From positions 372,001 to 436,000 of the forward strand of contig NZ_JAGJEI010000001.1 of NCBI RefSeq assembly GCF_018100985.1: 64,000 nt of DNA, given 5' to 3'. Positions within the stretch are counted from its first letter, which is position 1. Every line of letters starts with the position of its first letter. The position numbers were made by a program, and so were the translations under genes. Of the stretch, positions 36,018 to 45,357 are shown piece by piece. The DNA is from Pseudoalteromonas sp. MMG007. Lineage in GTDB: Bacteria > Pseudomonadota > Gammaproteobacteria > Enterobacterales > Alteromonadaceae. Below the pieces are notes generated by a model. That model worked only from the letters and a program-made list of their open reading frames with translations. It was not told where the DNA came from and searched no databases.

Positions 36018-36608
36018 GTGAATTATTTAGCTCACCTTTATTTAGCAAAGCCTACCGCTGATTCTCACTTTGGAAATTTGCTGGGTGACTTTGGTGGCAA
36101 AAGGCACCTAGAACAATTGCCAAACACTGTTAAAAATGGGCTCGATAACCACTATTTAGTTGATAAATTTACCGACTCTCACCCATTAGTAAAAGAAGCC
36201 AAACAGTACTTTTCACCCGAGCGAAAGCGCTTTGCTGGCGTGGCTATTGATGTGGTGTTCGATCACTTTTTAATTATGCATTGGCAACGCTTTAATAAGC
36301 AGCCTTTAAACGATTTTAAGTACAACAGCTTTGCGCTTTTAAACAAACGTATACCGATTATGCCACCGCGTATGCAACAGGTTGTAGCCAGTATGACTAA
36401 AAACGATTGGTTTAAAGAGTACGAAACGATAAATGGAGTCGGGCTTGCGCTTGATAACATAGCCAAACGCATTCGGTTTACTAATAACTTTGCAGGTTCC
36501 GCTGAGGATATAACGCGTAACTACAATGAATTAGAAGCGGTATTTTTAGCATTTTTTCCAGAGCTGATTAAGCATGTAAATGAGAACGGCCTTGAAAGAG
36601 GTTGCTAA
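36018..36608 (+). CDS. acpH: Acyl-carrier-protein phosphodiesterase
   Basis: This 196-residue enzyme matches ACP phosphodiesterase throughout. The N-terminus is NYLAHLYLAKPTADSHFGNL with LGDF, then VDKFTDSHP and DVVFDHFLIMHW. These hold the His and Asp residues typical of its HD-like metal site. It would remove the 4'-phosphopantetheine arm from acyl carrier protein. The start codon is GTG at 36018, preceded by CAGGGA. The length equals that of the E. coli protein. It appears monocistronic. Confidence 0.9.
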   Translation: MNYLAHLYLAKPTADSHFGNLLGDFGGKRHLEQLPNTVKNGLDNHYLVDKFTDSHPLVKEAKQYFSPERKRFAGVAIDVVFDHFLIMHWQRFNKQPLNDFKYNSFALLNKRIPIMPPRMQQVVASMTKNDWFKEYETINGVGLALDNIAKRIRFTNNFAGSAEDITRNYNELEAVFLAFFPELIKHVNENGLERGC

Positions 36609-36785
36609 AAATAGTCGTTATGAGCGTTTCACATTAAATAAGAGCAGGAGCAGAAAAAGAACCCTAAAGGCTCAAATATACATAAACTAACATTGCGTAA
36701 AGCAATTAATAGTAAAATATGGGCGGGCTGTAGTGTATTCCCTTAGTGAAGAAATATTGTTGAAATTTAAAAGGAAGTAGATTTT

Positions 36786-37094
36786 ATGCCTGATGTAACG
36801 GCGCTTATTTATATAGCTATTATGGCTTTTTATTTATTACATAAAAACGAAGAAGCCAAAATATTAGTACCCGTAATTGGCTTTGCTGCAATTCCTCTTT
36901 TTAGCAACGATTACTGGCTATGGTTTAAGGTAAGTGTAGGGTTGGGAATTTATGTATTGATGTTGGAAAAAGCTAAAGCAGGGTATACCGGTGGTGGCGC
37001 TGTTTCAGCATTTGCTATGTTTTTTATGTTGGCTTTTTTAGTTAGTATTTTTATAAAAACTATTTTTTCTGTTGCTATTAATTTTAGTTTTTAA
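36786..37094 (+). CDS. Small multi-pass membrane protein, unknown
   Basis: This 102-residue protein has three or four hydrophobic segments: TALIYIAIMAFYLL, ILVPVIGFAAIPLF, FKVSVGLGIYVLML and a long C-terminal one (FAMFFMLAFLVSIFIKTIFS). I recognise no family. AAGGAAG lies eight bases before the ATG, and a bidirectional terminator follows. It is separate from the lipoprotein operon on the other strand. Confidence 0.6.
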   Translation: MPDVTALIYIAIMAFYLLHKNEEAKILVPVIGFAAIPLFSNDYWLWFKVSVGLGIYVLMLEKAKAGYTGGGAVSAFAMFFMLAFLVSIFIKTIFSVAINFSF

Positions 37095-37158
37095 AATCTG
37101 CTCTAAATACTTAAAAGTAACTTAGCTAGGCTTTTTAGCTAAGTAAGCTGTTATTAAT

Positions 37159-37191
37159 AAGGCCGAATCCCATTTTATGGTTCGGCCTTTT
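37159..37191. terminator. Bidirectional terminator
   Basis: AAGGCCGAA (37159-37167) pairs with TTCGGCCTT (37181-37189), with T runs usable in both directions. It separates the small membrane gene (plus) from the lipoprotein operon (minus). Confidence 0.8.
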
Positions 37192-37218
37192 TAAGTTTTA
37201 GGTTAATAACAATAAGAG

Positions 37219-37896
37219 TTATTTTTTCTTTTCGCTTGGTGCTGGTTGGCCATAATTAGGTGAACGAGGTCCATATAATAAGCCGTTGTAAATATCTGAA
37301 GAAAGTAAGCGTGTTGAAGTCATTGCTGCGATTTCAAAGCCTTTATCAGTGACAGTTTCAGCAATTTGATTAATTGCTGCAATAACAAGCATACCTACAA
37401 GGCCGCCACCTCCGTTACTTTGTTGTTCCGCTGAAGAGGCTCTTGCTTTGCCTTGCCATAATTGCTCGCCAGTGCGTAAATCAACTAATGAGGCTGACAC
37501 AGTTACAGCTGTTTCGCTAGAAATTACAACATAGCTAGTACCGTATTCTTCAATAGTGATGTAAAGCGCAGAGTCTGCACCAAAAATTTCATGTAACTTA
37601 TTCAGCGGTACTTGATGCACGTCGCTTGCAACAGTGAGGCCATTACCTTTAAAGGTTTGCTCAACTAAAGCAACAGGAAAAACATAGAAACCCGACTCAG
37701 CTATAGGCGCGACCATTTGAGTCATCACACTGTATGGGGCAATTACTTCAGGTGTATTATTCAGTGGAGGTAAAATAATAACTGAGTGAGGGTCTGCTTG
37801 TTTAAATGCTGTGTAGTCATGTGCTGGTGGAGGTGAAACACAACCAGCGAGTAATGCGACTAATGCGATCGCTGTGTATGATTTTAAATTAAACAT
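37219..37896 (-). CDS. DUF799 lipoprotein (GNA1162 family)
   Basis: This 225-residue protein has a lipoprotein signal peptide with the lipobox LLAGC (Cys19). The mature part matches the DUF799/GNA1162 family: SVIILPPLNNTPEVIAPYSV, LHEIFGADSALYITIEEYG, and DLRTGEQLWQGKA. It is the last of three genes; the DUF4810 stop lies one base before its ATG. The fold of the family resembles TolB N-domain-like envelope proteins. It probably acts with the CsgG-like and DUF4810 proteins at the outer membrane. Confidence 0.88.
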   Translation of the reverse strand: MFNLKSYTAIALVALLAGCVSPPPAHDYTAFKQADPHSVIILPPLNNTPEVIAPYSVMTQMVAPIAESGFYVFPVALVEQTFKGNGLTVASDVHQVPLNKLHEIFGADSALYITIEEYGTSYVVISSETAVTVSASLVDLRTGEQLWQGKARASSAEQQSNGGGGLVGMLVIAAINQIAETVTDKGFEIAAMTSTRLLSSDIYNGLLYGPRSPNYGQPAPSEKKK

Positions 37897-37897
37897 A

Positions 37898-38245
37898 TTA
37901 AGCGCCTTTCGCAGATTTTAGAAGGAAGTCAATGTAATGAACTGATTCTGGGAAAAGTGATTTCTCAGTTTCGAAGTGGGTAGTGCCTAATGAAGGATTA
38001 CCCGTTTCAAAGTACAGCATACCTAGATGAGCATGTAGGCCAGGGGCAACATTCTTACTTTTGTTTGCGGCATCGGCGATAATTTGCTCAAGCATACTAA
38101 TTTGCTCTTCGGCTGTTACGTCATCTGCTTTTAAATAGGCGTATACGGCAGTGCTATAGTCGCCGTAATAGTAAATAGGTTCTTTCGTTGAGTTACAACC
38201 CGTTAGGGCTATACAAACAAATGCTAAGGTAACTAGCTTTTTCAT
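37898..38245 (-). CDS. DUF4810 lipoprotein
   Basis: This 115-residue protein has a lipobox signal peptide (ALTGC, Cys17) followed by YYYGDYSTAVYAYLKADDVT and the helical LEQIIADAANKSKNVAPGLH AHLG region. These fit DUF4810, a short TPR-like repeat. Its start overlaps the upstream CsgG-like stop by one base (TAATG). It is the middle gene of the operon and probably an outer-membrane accessory protein. Confidence 0.85.
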   Translation of the reverse strand: MKKLVTLAFVCIALTGCNSTKEPIYYYGDYSTAVYAYLKADDVTAEEQISMLEQIIADAANKSKNVAPGLHAHLGMLYFETGNPSLGTTHFETEKSLFPESVHYIDFLLKSAKGA

Positions 38246-38925
38246 TATTTATTGCCCCATTGGCCAGCTTCAAGACCAGTCACTAACTTGTTAACGACTT
38301 CGCGAATTGCTAGGTCAAGTACTTTGCCATTTAATGTGGCATCGTATGAAGCTGTGCTACCAAAACCAATAACTTCACGTTCTGATAAGCTGTATTCACC
38401 TGCACCTTGCACTGAATAAATAACTTCTGATGTAGTAACATCAACAACATTAAGCGTTACTTTAGCGTAAGCAATTTGCGATTTACCTTTACCCAATAAA
38501 CCAAAAAGTTGACGGTCGCCAATAGCTTTACGGCCAAACTCTGTTACATCACCAGTTACAACAAATTTAGCACCGCTAAGAACTTGCTTTGTACCTGTTA
38601 GCTTTGCTTCTTCTGCAAGGGCTGCCATATTGTCGCGATCAAGCACACTGAAGCGATTTGTTTGTTGTAAGTGGCTCATTAGTGTTGTTTTTGCTTGGCT
38701 GCCTAAACGGTCTTGACCCGATGAAAATATACCATTTTGAAAGCTTGAACGGTTTACAAACTGACCTACGACTAGTTTACTTTTTGTACCTGAGTAGGTT
38801 GTGTTATAGCTAGCAACAGTTGGTGTTTCTATTACTTTTGATGACGTTGTAGCACACCCAGCTAAAGACGAAGCTGTAATTGCAGCGATTACAATTGTTT
38901 TAATGTGGCTTTGGTTAATTCGCAT
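38245..38925 (-). CDS. CsgG/HfaB-family outer-membrane lipoprotein
   Basis: This roughly 226-residue lipoprotein has the lipobox LAGC (SSLAGCATT). The CsgG domain includes LVVGQFVNRSSFQNGIFSSG, LMSHLQQTNRFSVLDRDNMA and AKFVVTGDVTEFG. I chose the ATG at 38925, at the start of the signal peptide; a frame reaching 38997 would add a non-signal extension. CsgG proteins form outer-membrane secretion pores. Here no curli genes are present; the CsgG-like, DUF4810 and DUF799 trio matches the arrangement around neisserial GNA1162. The exported substrate is unknown. Confidence 0.88.
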   Translation of the reverse strand: MRINQSHIKTIVIAAITASSLAGCATTSSKVIETPTVASYNTTYSGTKSKLVVGQFVNRSSFQNGIFSSGQDRLGSQAKTTLMSHLQQTNRFSVLDRDNMAALAEEAKLTGTKQVLSGAKFVVTGDVTEFGRKAIGDRQLFGLLGKGKSQIAYAKVTLNVVDVTTSEVIYSVQGAGEYSLSEREVIGFGSTASYDATLNGKVLDLAIREVVNKLVTGLEAGQWGNK

Positions 38926-39230
38926 AAATTTTTGTCCATATAGATAATTGCAGAAGTTTTTATTGATAGGCGCTTGTTTTTTATACTTATAAGTCAATTA
39001 CTTATTTCAAGAGTCCATTCAACTTACTTTATAAACAAAAGTTGATGTAAATACAATGTTATTTGTATTTTATGCAGGTACACACAATAAAAAAGAATAA
39101 ATTCTTTGTAATAACAATGCTAATTCATTAGTTTTTAAATTATTGAAAGCCTTTTTCGATAGTTGATATAAAGGGCATTTATTGCGCGCTGAGTTGTTAA
39201 TTCGTAATTTTATTCCAATTAACCTTAATT

Positions 39231-40001
39231 TTAAAACCAATCAGCTGCAACTTGTAGTGGGGTAGGGTCGCCTTTTTCAGATACCCAAAATACTAGGGCT
39301 TGCTTTGTTGGCGATATTTTTTTAGCGCGAGGCAGGGTTAAGTCGGTTAATGATAATTGCTGCTTGGTTTTCATGTCACTTTGCTCGTAACCAACAACTA
39401 CAAAGTCGTGCTTTAACTTATAGCCTGCGTTTTCGCCGCTGTGTATTTGTGTTTCTATACCAAAGCCTAACAGAACTACATGAGCTATTAAGTTTTGGTT
39501 AGTGCCACCTTCGGTATTAACCGTATCGTATTTGAGGTTAATTTTACTGTTGTTTATAGTCGCTTTTAAATTACCTAAATAAGGGGTTTTAGTTATAGGT
39601 ATGTCTTGTTTATAAAACCAACCTTGCCACCCGCTGCCGTTAACCATAAACCCGGGTGTTGCTACAATACTACTTTTACCGAGTGCCTTGTACGTGCGTT
39701 GTCTTTTACTAAAAACAGTCAAGGCAAACGGGTCTTTCCATCCCAAATAATCCCAATAAGTAACATGAAAATTAATAGGAATTAAATCAGTCCATAGCTT
39801 TTTATCATCTGTAAACGTTGAAATCCAGCGCTCTGCTGGTGGGCAACTACTGCAACCTTGCGATGTGTAAAGCTCTAAAAAGGTAGTCGGATTAGCTGTA
39901 CTGGAAATAGTTACTTGCTCAGCAGCTTGGCTTTGAAAGCAAAAAATTATTAACCCAACAAGTGAGATAAAAAATGGCTGGGATAGTGCTTTAAGAGGCA
40001 T
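39231..40001 (-). CDS. DUF1223 thioredoxin-like exported protein
   Basis: This 256-residue protein has a signal peptide (cleavage near QSQAA). The family core is FLELYTSQGCSSCPPAERW with Cys50-x2-Cys53, then HVTYWDYLGWKDPFA and ATPGFMVNG. These are characteristic of DUF1223, which has a thioredoxin-like fold with a CxxC pair. A periplasmic redox role is likely but unproven. It is monocistronic. The gap to the CsgG-like operon (38926-39230) is AT-rich and shows no other feature. Confidence 0.88.
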   Translation of the reverse strand: MPLKALSQPFFISLVGLIIFCFQSQAAEQVTISSTANPTTFLELYTSQGCSSCPPAERWISTFTDDKKLWTDLIPINFHVTYWDYLGWKDPFALTVFSKRQRTYKALGKSSIVATPGFMVNGSGWQGWFYKQDIPITKTPYLGNLKATINNSKINLKYDTVNTEGGTNQNLIAHVVLLGFGIETQIHSGENAGYKLKHDFVVVGYEQSDMKTKQQLSLTDLTLPRAKKISPTKQALVFWVSEKGDPTPLQVAADWF

Positions 40002-40178
40002 GTTACTTCTCGCAAAGGCTGATATTGCATTCAGCTTAAATGATATTTACGAATGAAGTATCACGAAATCCTCACAATTAAATCACGTTTTAACTGTGTA
40101 TTTTACTTAGTTAAAACTTAATTTGAACGTTCGCTCAAGTTGTGCTTTAATCATTGCTCAATTATTGAGGAACTTTAC

Positions 40179-40856
40179 ATGATTAAATTTTATTTTCACC
40201 ATACTCCTAACCCAATGAAGGTTGCACTTTTTTTAGAAGAAACAGGCTTGCCGTTTGAACTTGTTCCTCTTGATACTTTAAAAGGTGAGCAACATACACC
40301 TGAATTTAAGGCAATTAATCCAAATGCTAAAGCGCCAGCAATTGTTGATGGTGAAACTCGTGTGTTCGATTCGAATGCTATTTTAATGTACCTTTCTGAA
40401 AAATATGCAAAGCTAGAAGGCAAAGCTGAAGACCGCGCTGAAATGCTTTCATGGTTAATGTTTATTGCATCGGGTTTAGGTCCATACTCAGGACAAAGTG
40501 TTCACTTTAGACATATGGCACCTGAAGGGCTTGATTACGCGGTTAATCGTTACTTACGTGAAGCGCAGCGCCATTATGAAGTCCTTGATACACACCTTGA
40601 AGGCCGTGACTTTATAGTGGGTGATGAATACACAATTGCTGATGTATCTGCTTGGGGTTGGATTGATAAAGCACCAGTAGTATTAGGTGAAGAGGGCTTA
40701 GCACCATACCCTAATTTAAAACGTTGGTTTGAGAGCATAGATAGCCGCCCAGCGGTTGCTCGTGCGCGTAAAATTGGTACCGATGTAGCTTTTAAGAAAG
40801 AGTTTGATGAAGAGGCTAAACGAGCATTCTTCCCGTCTAACTACCCTAAATCATAG
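40179..40856 (+). CDS. Glutathione S-transferase
   Basis: This 225-residue cytoplasmic GST has an N-terminal thioredoxin-like domain (FYFHHTPNPMKVALFLEETG, INPNAKAPAIVDG, VFDSNAILMYLSEKYA) and a helical C-terminal domain (YTIADVSAWGWID, PNLKRWFESIDSRPAV). It resembles YfcG/Ure2-like GSTs, which often show disulfide-bond reductase activity with glutathione. The ATG at 40179 has GAGG upstream; an earlier in-frame ATG at 40140 has none. It is unrelated in sequence to the GST at 2098-2676. Confidence 0.9.
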   Translation: MIKFYFHHTPNPMKVALFLEETGLPFELVPLDTLKGEQHTPEFKAINPNAKAPAIVDGETRVFDSNAILMYLSEKYAKLEGKAEDRAEMLSWLMFIASGLGPYSGQSVHFRHMAPEGLDYAVNRYLREAQRHYEVLDTHLEGRDFIVGDEYTIADVSAWGWIDKAPVVLGEEGLAPYPNLKRWFESIDSRPAVARARKIGTDVAFKKEFDEEAKRAFFPSNYPKS

Positions 40857-40925
40857 AGTTCTAATATATTGATACGATAAGCCAAAATAGCTTACTAAAT
40901 AGAATCTTATATTTTAAAGTTATTA

Positions 40926-40951
40926 AAAAAGCCTGCTTTACGCAGGCTTTA
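40926..40951 (-). terminator. Terminator of the large TonB receptor gene
   Basis: AAAGCCTGC pairs with GCAGGCTTT across TTTAC, followed on the minus strand by a T run. It lies 14 bp beyond the stop at 40965. Confidence 0.88.
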
Positions 40952-40964
40952 GCTTTCAGGGAAA

Positions 40965-43901
40965 TTAGAACTTAGCGCGGATACCAAAGCTGTATCTGCG
41001 ATCTGCTTCGGTGTATTTCCAAGCGCCACCTAATTCAGATAGGTAGATAGAAGGCTCACCTGTTAAGTTAGTTGCATTGCCTACTAAGGTCACGTTTTCG
41101 TTAATGTCCCAACTTGCTGAGAAGTCTAACTGACCACGGTCGTCGCGGTAGTTGTTACCGTAAACAGTACCTTCTGCTGAAATACTGCCGTCTGAGTTAA
41201 TATTTTCAACGCGTTTTTCGTTTTCACTATCTAAGAAGCTATCGCGGTAGTTATAAGCTAAACGTGTAGAAAATCCTTCGTATTCCCAAAATACTTGTAA
41301 GTTATAGGTATTTTTAGAAATATCTAACAATGGGTTACCGTTAGGTTGTTCGCTGTCTGCGTAGGTGTAGTTTGCGTTTATACCCAGACCAGAAAAAGCA
41401 CCAGGTAAGCTTGTAAAGAACTGCTGGTAGCCTACTTCAAAACCTTGAACTGAACCATTTTCGCCATTTACATTTTTAACGGTATCAATACCTGTTAAGC
41501 CTGCATCGCGAAGCTCTGATACATGGTTAAAGCCATCAGCATCAACAGGGAAGTCGGTTGTATCTGAGTAAACTAAGTTATCTTGAGATACACCTGCGGT
41601 ATCAAGCTGACATACTTGGTTCCACTGCGTCACGTTTTGACCCGCAGTGCTAGAAGATGCCTGACAGCTGCTTTCGTTACTTAAGAAAGATTCAACGTCC
41701 TTATAAAACACTGCAAACGATATTACGTTCCCTTCGTCAAAGTAATGCTCTACTGATAGGTCGTATTGAGTTGCACGGTATGGTTCTAAATCTATAGACC
41801 CTTGCGTTGCGCCTGTAATATCGTTATTAACATCAAACGCAGGGCTTAGCTCACTAAAATCAGCTCTTCGCATTACTTTTGCAGCTGCAAAGCGAAATAA
41901 TGTTTCATCAGAGTAGTTATAGGTAACGTTTAAGCTTGGTAAAAAGTCACTGTAGTCATTTTCACCTGTTACTTTTTCACCGTTTAAATAAACGCTTGAT
42001 TCTAAATCTGTTGTTACATAACGACCACCGACAATTGCAGTGATGTTGTCAAAGTCTAAGTAAGCTGAAACATAAATTGCGGCTGTATCTTCAACTACGT
42101 TACGGTACGCACTCTCTTGAAACTCTTGGTTATCTGAAAGGCTACCTGTAGAAGCTAAGTTAGTACCTGCAAGTAACTGTTGTAACTGAGCATAAGTATT
42201 TGCAGGGTTAGACAAACCGTTATAGCTTAAAAATGTGAGTAGGTCGTTTTGGCCAGAGCTGCCTAGTTGATCAAACGAGTTATCGTGACTCACTGTTGTA
42301 AAGCTATTTGAAAAAGCAGCATTGTAATCATCTACCCATAAAGTCGCTAATGAACCGTCTGAGTCATTAAATGCATTTTTATAAATGTCTTTAATTTCAA
42401 CTTTGTATTGCTCGTACTCGTAATCTCGGTTGGTAACACGTACACCGGTTTTTATTTTAGATACCCAGCTTAAGCTGCTGATAGGTTCAAACATTTCTAC
42501 GTCAAAACGAATGGCTGTTTCATCGTTGTCTGTTCTTTTGTCTTCACTTTTAAAAGTGCGTAATGCAAGGTTTTGAGGGTCGGTAAACGCGTTGGGATCT
42601 GAGTGAATGATGCTGGGTAGTTTATTCCCATCTTGCGAAAAAGTACCGTCGTATAAGTGGTTTACTAAATCAACACCGCCGCTTGCTTCAAATGTAGATT
42701 TTTCAATTGGGCGAAGAGTAAATTCAGAATCAGGTCTTACGCTTTCAGATGATGCAACAGCAATTTCACCAGAAATTTTTATATTGTCAGTGATATTCCA
42801 TTCTGCACCAAGTGCATTTGAAAACGAGTCAGTTTCTCTAAAGTCACTGTATGTTTTTGGAATGCCAAATTCGTTTGTTAGTGTGTAATTATTTACGCCA
42901 TTGGCATCCTGAGTAGTGTTTGCATCGGTTGATAAAGAGCCTGCCACACCTAAAATTGAGTTACCGGCTTGATCACCAGAGCGCTTAGTGCCGCTTAAAT
43001 CAAGATACACCATACCGTTACCAGACTGTGGAGCCCACTGCAGCGATAAATTTACAGCGGTGCGTTCACGTTTTTCTACGTATTGCTCAACACTGTGCTC
43101 GTCTCTTACTATGGCATTACCACTAGGTGTATTGCCTGGTTGACCATTAATTTCAATATCTTGCGGTTTTACACGGCTTGAGGTTTCATCTTGACGAATT
43201 TCACGGTCTTGATATGAAAACATCACAATAGCACCAAAACTACCCATTTCATCAAAGTCCCAATTGTCACCAATTGAGCCACTAAAAATAGGGGCTAAAT
43301 TTTCAGTTTTATCTGCATATTCGCCATCGATAGAAATAGCGCCTGTAAGTTTATCAAGCTCTAAAGGGCGAACTGTTTTTAAGCTAACGGTTCCGCCTAA
43401 CGCGCCTTCAATCATGTCAGCGGTTGGTGATTTAACAACTTCTACTGTTTTTAGGAAGCTAGAAGGGTAATCTTGTAAGCTAATACCATCACGCGAGTCA
43501 CCAATGGTAGAACGGCCATTTAATTCAACGCGGTTTTGCGGCAAGCCACGAATAGATACACTGTCACCCACACCAAAGTCGGTATTAATAGAGACGCCTG
43601 TAATACGCTGAAGTGCTTCAGCAATATTATTATCAGGCAGTTTACCAATATCTTCTGCTACAACAGCATCTACAATACGTCCGTCTGTGCGTTTTAGCAT
43701 TGCTGCGGCTTTCATACTGCCTAGCATACCTTTTACTTCAATAACTTCTATATCATCAGCGGGTATATCTGATGTGGTTGGCGCTTCCTGTGCTGAAATA
43801 GTAGAAGATGCCATTAATAATAGGGCTGCAGCACTAAGTGTAGTTGAGCTACTTTTTGGGTGCTTATTAATTAGCGTTGAAGTGATTTGATTGAGTTTCA
43901 T
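40965..43901 (-). CDS. Large TonB-dependent receptor, Xanthomonas/Caulobacter type
   Basis: This 978-residue receptor belongs to the class with long extracellular loops, often used for carbohydrate or peptide uptake. A signal peptide ends near STISAQE. The plug has AVVAEDIGKLPDNNIAEALQ, RITGVSIN, SIRGLPQNRVELNGR and SPTADMIEGALGGTV. The barrel ends in the aromatic-terminated RYSFGIRAKF. I chose the ATG at 43901, which has GGGAGAG upstream; a frame to 43934 starts on weaker sequence. The ligand is unknown and no transporter or enzyme partner lies nearby. Upstream, 43902-44457 is AT-rich with only a short TTGGTAATACCAA dyad at about 44367 and presumably the promoter. Confidence 0.92.
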   Translation of the reverse strand: MKLNQITSTLINKHPKSSSTTLSAAALLLMASSTISAQEAPTTSDIPADDIEVIEVKGMLGSMKAAAMLKRTDGRIVDAVVAEDIGKLPDNNIAEALQRITGVSINTDFGVGDSVSIRGLPQNRVELNGRSTIGDSRDGISLQDYPSSFLKTVEVVKSPTADMIEGALGGTVSLKTVRPLELDKLTGAISIDGEYADKTENLAPIFSGSIGDNWDFDEMGSFGAIVMFSYQDREIRQDETSSRVKPQDIEINGQPGNTPSGNAIVRDEHSVEQYVEKRERTAVNLSLQWAPQSGNGMVYLDLSGTKRSGDQAGNSILGVAGSLSTDANTTQDANGVNNYTLTNEFGIPKTYSDFRETDSFSNALGAEWNITDNIKISGEIAVASSESVRPDSEFTLRPIEKSTFEASGGVDLVNHLYDGTFSQDGNKLPSIIHSDPNAFTDPQNLALRTFKSEDKRTDNDETAIRFDVEMFEPISSLSWVSKIKTGVRVTNRDYEYEQYKVEIKDIYKNAFNDSDGSLATLWVDDYNAAFSNSFTTVSHDNSFDQLGSSGQNDLLTFLSYNGLSNPANTYAQLQQLLAGTNLASTGSLSDNQEFQESAYRNVVEDTAAIYVSAYLDFDNITAIVGGRYVTTDLESSVYLNGEKVTGENDYSDFLPSLNVTYNYSDETLFRFAAAKVMRRADFSELSPAFDVNNDITGATQGSIDLEPYRATQYDLSVEHYFDEGNVISFAVFYKDVESFLSNESSCQASSSTAGQNVTQWNQVCQLDTAGVSQDNLVYSDTTDFPVDADGFNHVSELRDAGLTGIDTVKNVNGENGSVQGFEVGYQQFFTSLPGAFSGLGINANYTYADSEQPNGNPLLDISKNTYNLQVFWEYEGFSTRLAYNYRDSFLDSENEKRVENINSDGSISAEGTVYGNNYRDDRGQLDFSASWDINENVTLVGNATNLTGEPSIYLSELGGAWKYTEADRRYSFGIRAKF

Positions 43902-44463
43902 GTATCTCTCCCGTTTGGGTACGACTTGCGTCATTGTGTGTGTGTATTTGGTTTTGGTTAACCAATATTGTTGTGTGCTTTCTGTATTGTGTCATACAGA
44001 TTGTGTGGTTGAAATTAGTACAATTTAAATTTTATTACAACCTTTGTTTACCAAAATTTCATGTAATGTATTACAAATTGTTTTTTAATTAACTTATATT
44101 TAATTTGTTCAATAGGTTAAGTAATATGAGTGATTTTAAAAATATTTAACCTAATTAAAAAAATAACCTTTACCAAAGACATTTTATGTATGATTTTTAT
44201 TATTTATTGAGGTATTTATAACTATTTAGAATATTTTTTATAGGTATTTAGTCGTTAATATTTTGCCCATATTAGTTTGGAGAGACATTGATTGAGTGGA
44301 TGCTTACAAAACATCTACGATGAAATAGCTAGGCAAAAATTATTGTTTTAAATTTTTATAATTTATTTGGTAATACCAATATTCTATTGTTTTTAAATTA
44401 ATTATGTATTAAGGGATTTGCTAAGAGGTATTAAGCGGGAGGGATTTTTATCTTAAATGCACA

Positions 44464-44495
44464 CAAAAAAGCCCCGTATAAACACGAGGCTTTTC
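44464..44495 (-). terminator. Terminator of dps
   Basis: AAAAGCC and CGT pair with ACG and GGCTTTT (small internal mismatch) 13 bp after the dps stop, with a T run on the minus strand. Confidence 0.75.
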
Positions 44496-44507
44496 AATAC
44501 AACTGTA

Positions 44508-45023
44508 TTAGTTTTGTAATTGGCCTGAAGCCGACTCAATATGAGCACGTACAAACCATTGAAATTGTTCTAACTCAGCTAGTTGACTTGTGATCATGTC
44601 TTCAGATACTGGATCTAACTCAGAAAGCGTTTCGATTGCCTTGCGATGATCGCTGTTAATGCCATTGTATACTTTGTCGAGTGCACCTAAATGCTCGGTA
44701 ACTAAACCTTTCCCAACTGAATATTCGTTCCATGAACGGCGGTCAACAATTGACTGTGGTGTGCCAACAGGTACGCCGCCAAGCGTAGCAATGCGCTCTG
44801 CTATTGTATCAGTCATTTCGCGTACAACTTCAACCTGTGGATCTAGCATTTCATGCACACCTATAAAGTTAGGGCCAACAACATTCCAGTGAATATGTTT
44901 TAAAGTTAGCTGTAAATCGATAAGCGCAACCATACGGTTGTCGAGTGTGGCAATTGTGCTTTGCGCTGCATCGTTATCCATACCGGGTGCTGTAAATTCG
45001 GCTACTTTATTTGTATTGCTCAT
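44508..45023 (-). CDS. dps: Dps family ferritin-like DNA-protection protein
   Basis: This 171-residue protein forms a dodecamer that oxidises and stores iron and protects DNA from peroxide. The ferroxidase residues at the subunit interface are visible: His45 in LKHIHWNVVG, His57 and Asp61 in GVHEMLDPQ, and Asp72 and Glu76 in MTDTIAERI. The length is typical. AGGAGACATT precedes the ATG. It is divergent from the Tsx-like gene; 334 bp separate the starts. Peroxide or stationary-phase control is usual for the family but no site is clear here. Confidence 0.95.
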   Translation of the reverse strand: MSNTNKVAEFTAPGMDNDAAQSTIATLDNRMVALIDLQLTLKHIHWNVVGPNFIGVHEMLDPQVEVVREMTDTIAERIATLGGVPVGTPQSIVDRRSWNEYSVGKGLVTEHLGALDKVYNGINSDHRKAIETLSELDPVSEDMITSQLAELEQFQWFVRAHIESASGQLQN

Positions 45024-45357
45024 AATGTCTCCTGTTATGTGATTTATTGCTTGTAGGATTTTACAAACATGACTTGGTAATGAAGAAGCAATGCGTATGC
45101 CGAATTTTTAACTTTTATAATTGATTGATTTTTAATGATATAATTTAAATTTAAATCTTTCTAAGCGTTAAAATAAAATGTGTTTATGAATTATCTGCAG
45201 CTCTTTTGTAAATTATGCACACCGATATTTAGTCCCTTCAGATATGTAGCTAAAGTACTTATAAGCTGGCATTAATATTTATTACTACTTACTTTAGTTG
45301 GTGATTACTCACTGATATACTCCTGCCGCATTTTAATTGGAGTTCTGTTAATAATAT
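45024..45357. other. Intergenic region between dps and the Tsx-like gene
   Basis: This 334-bp AT-rich gap separates two divergent genes and must hold both promoters. I see no ORF, hairpin or repeat in it. Confidence 0.4.
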
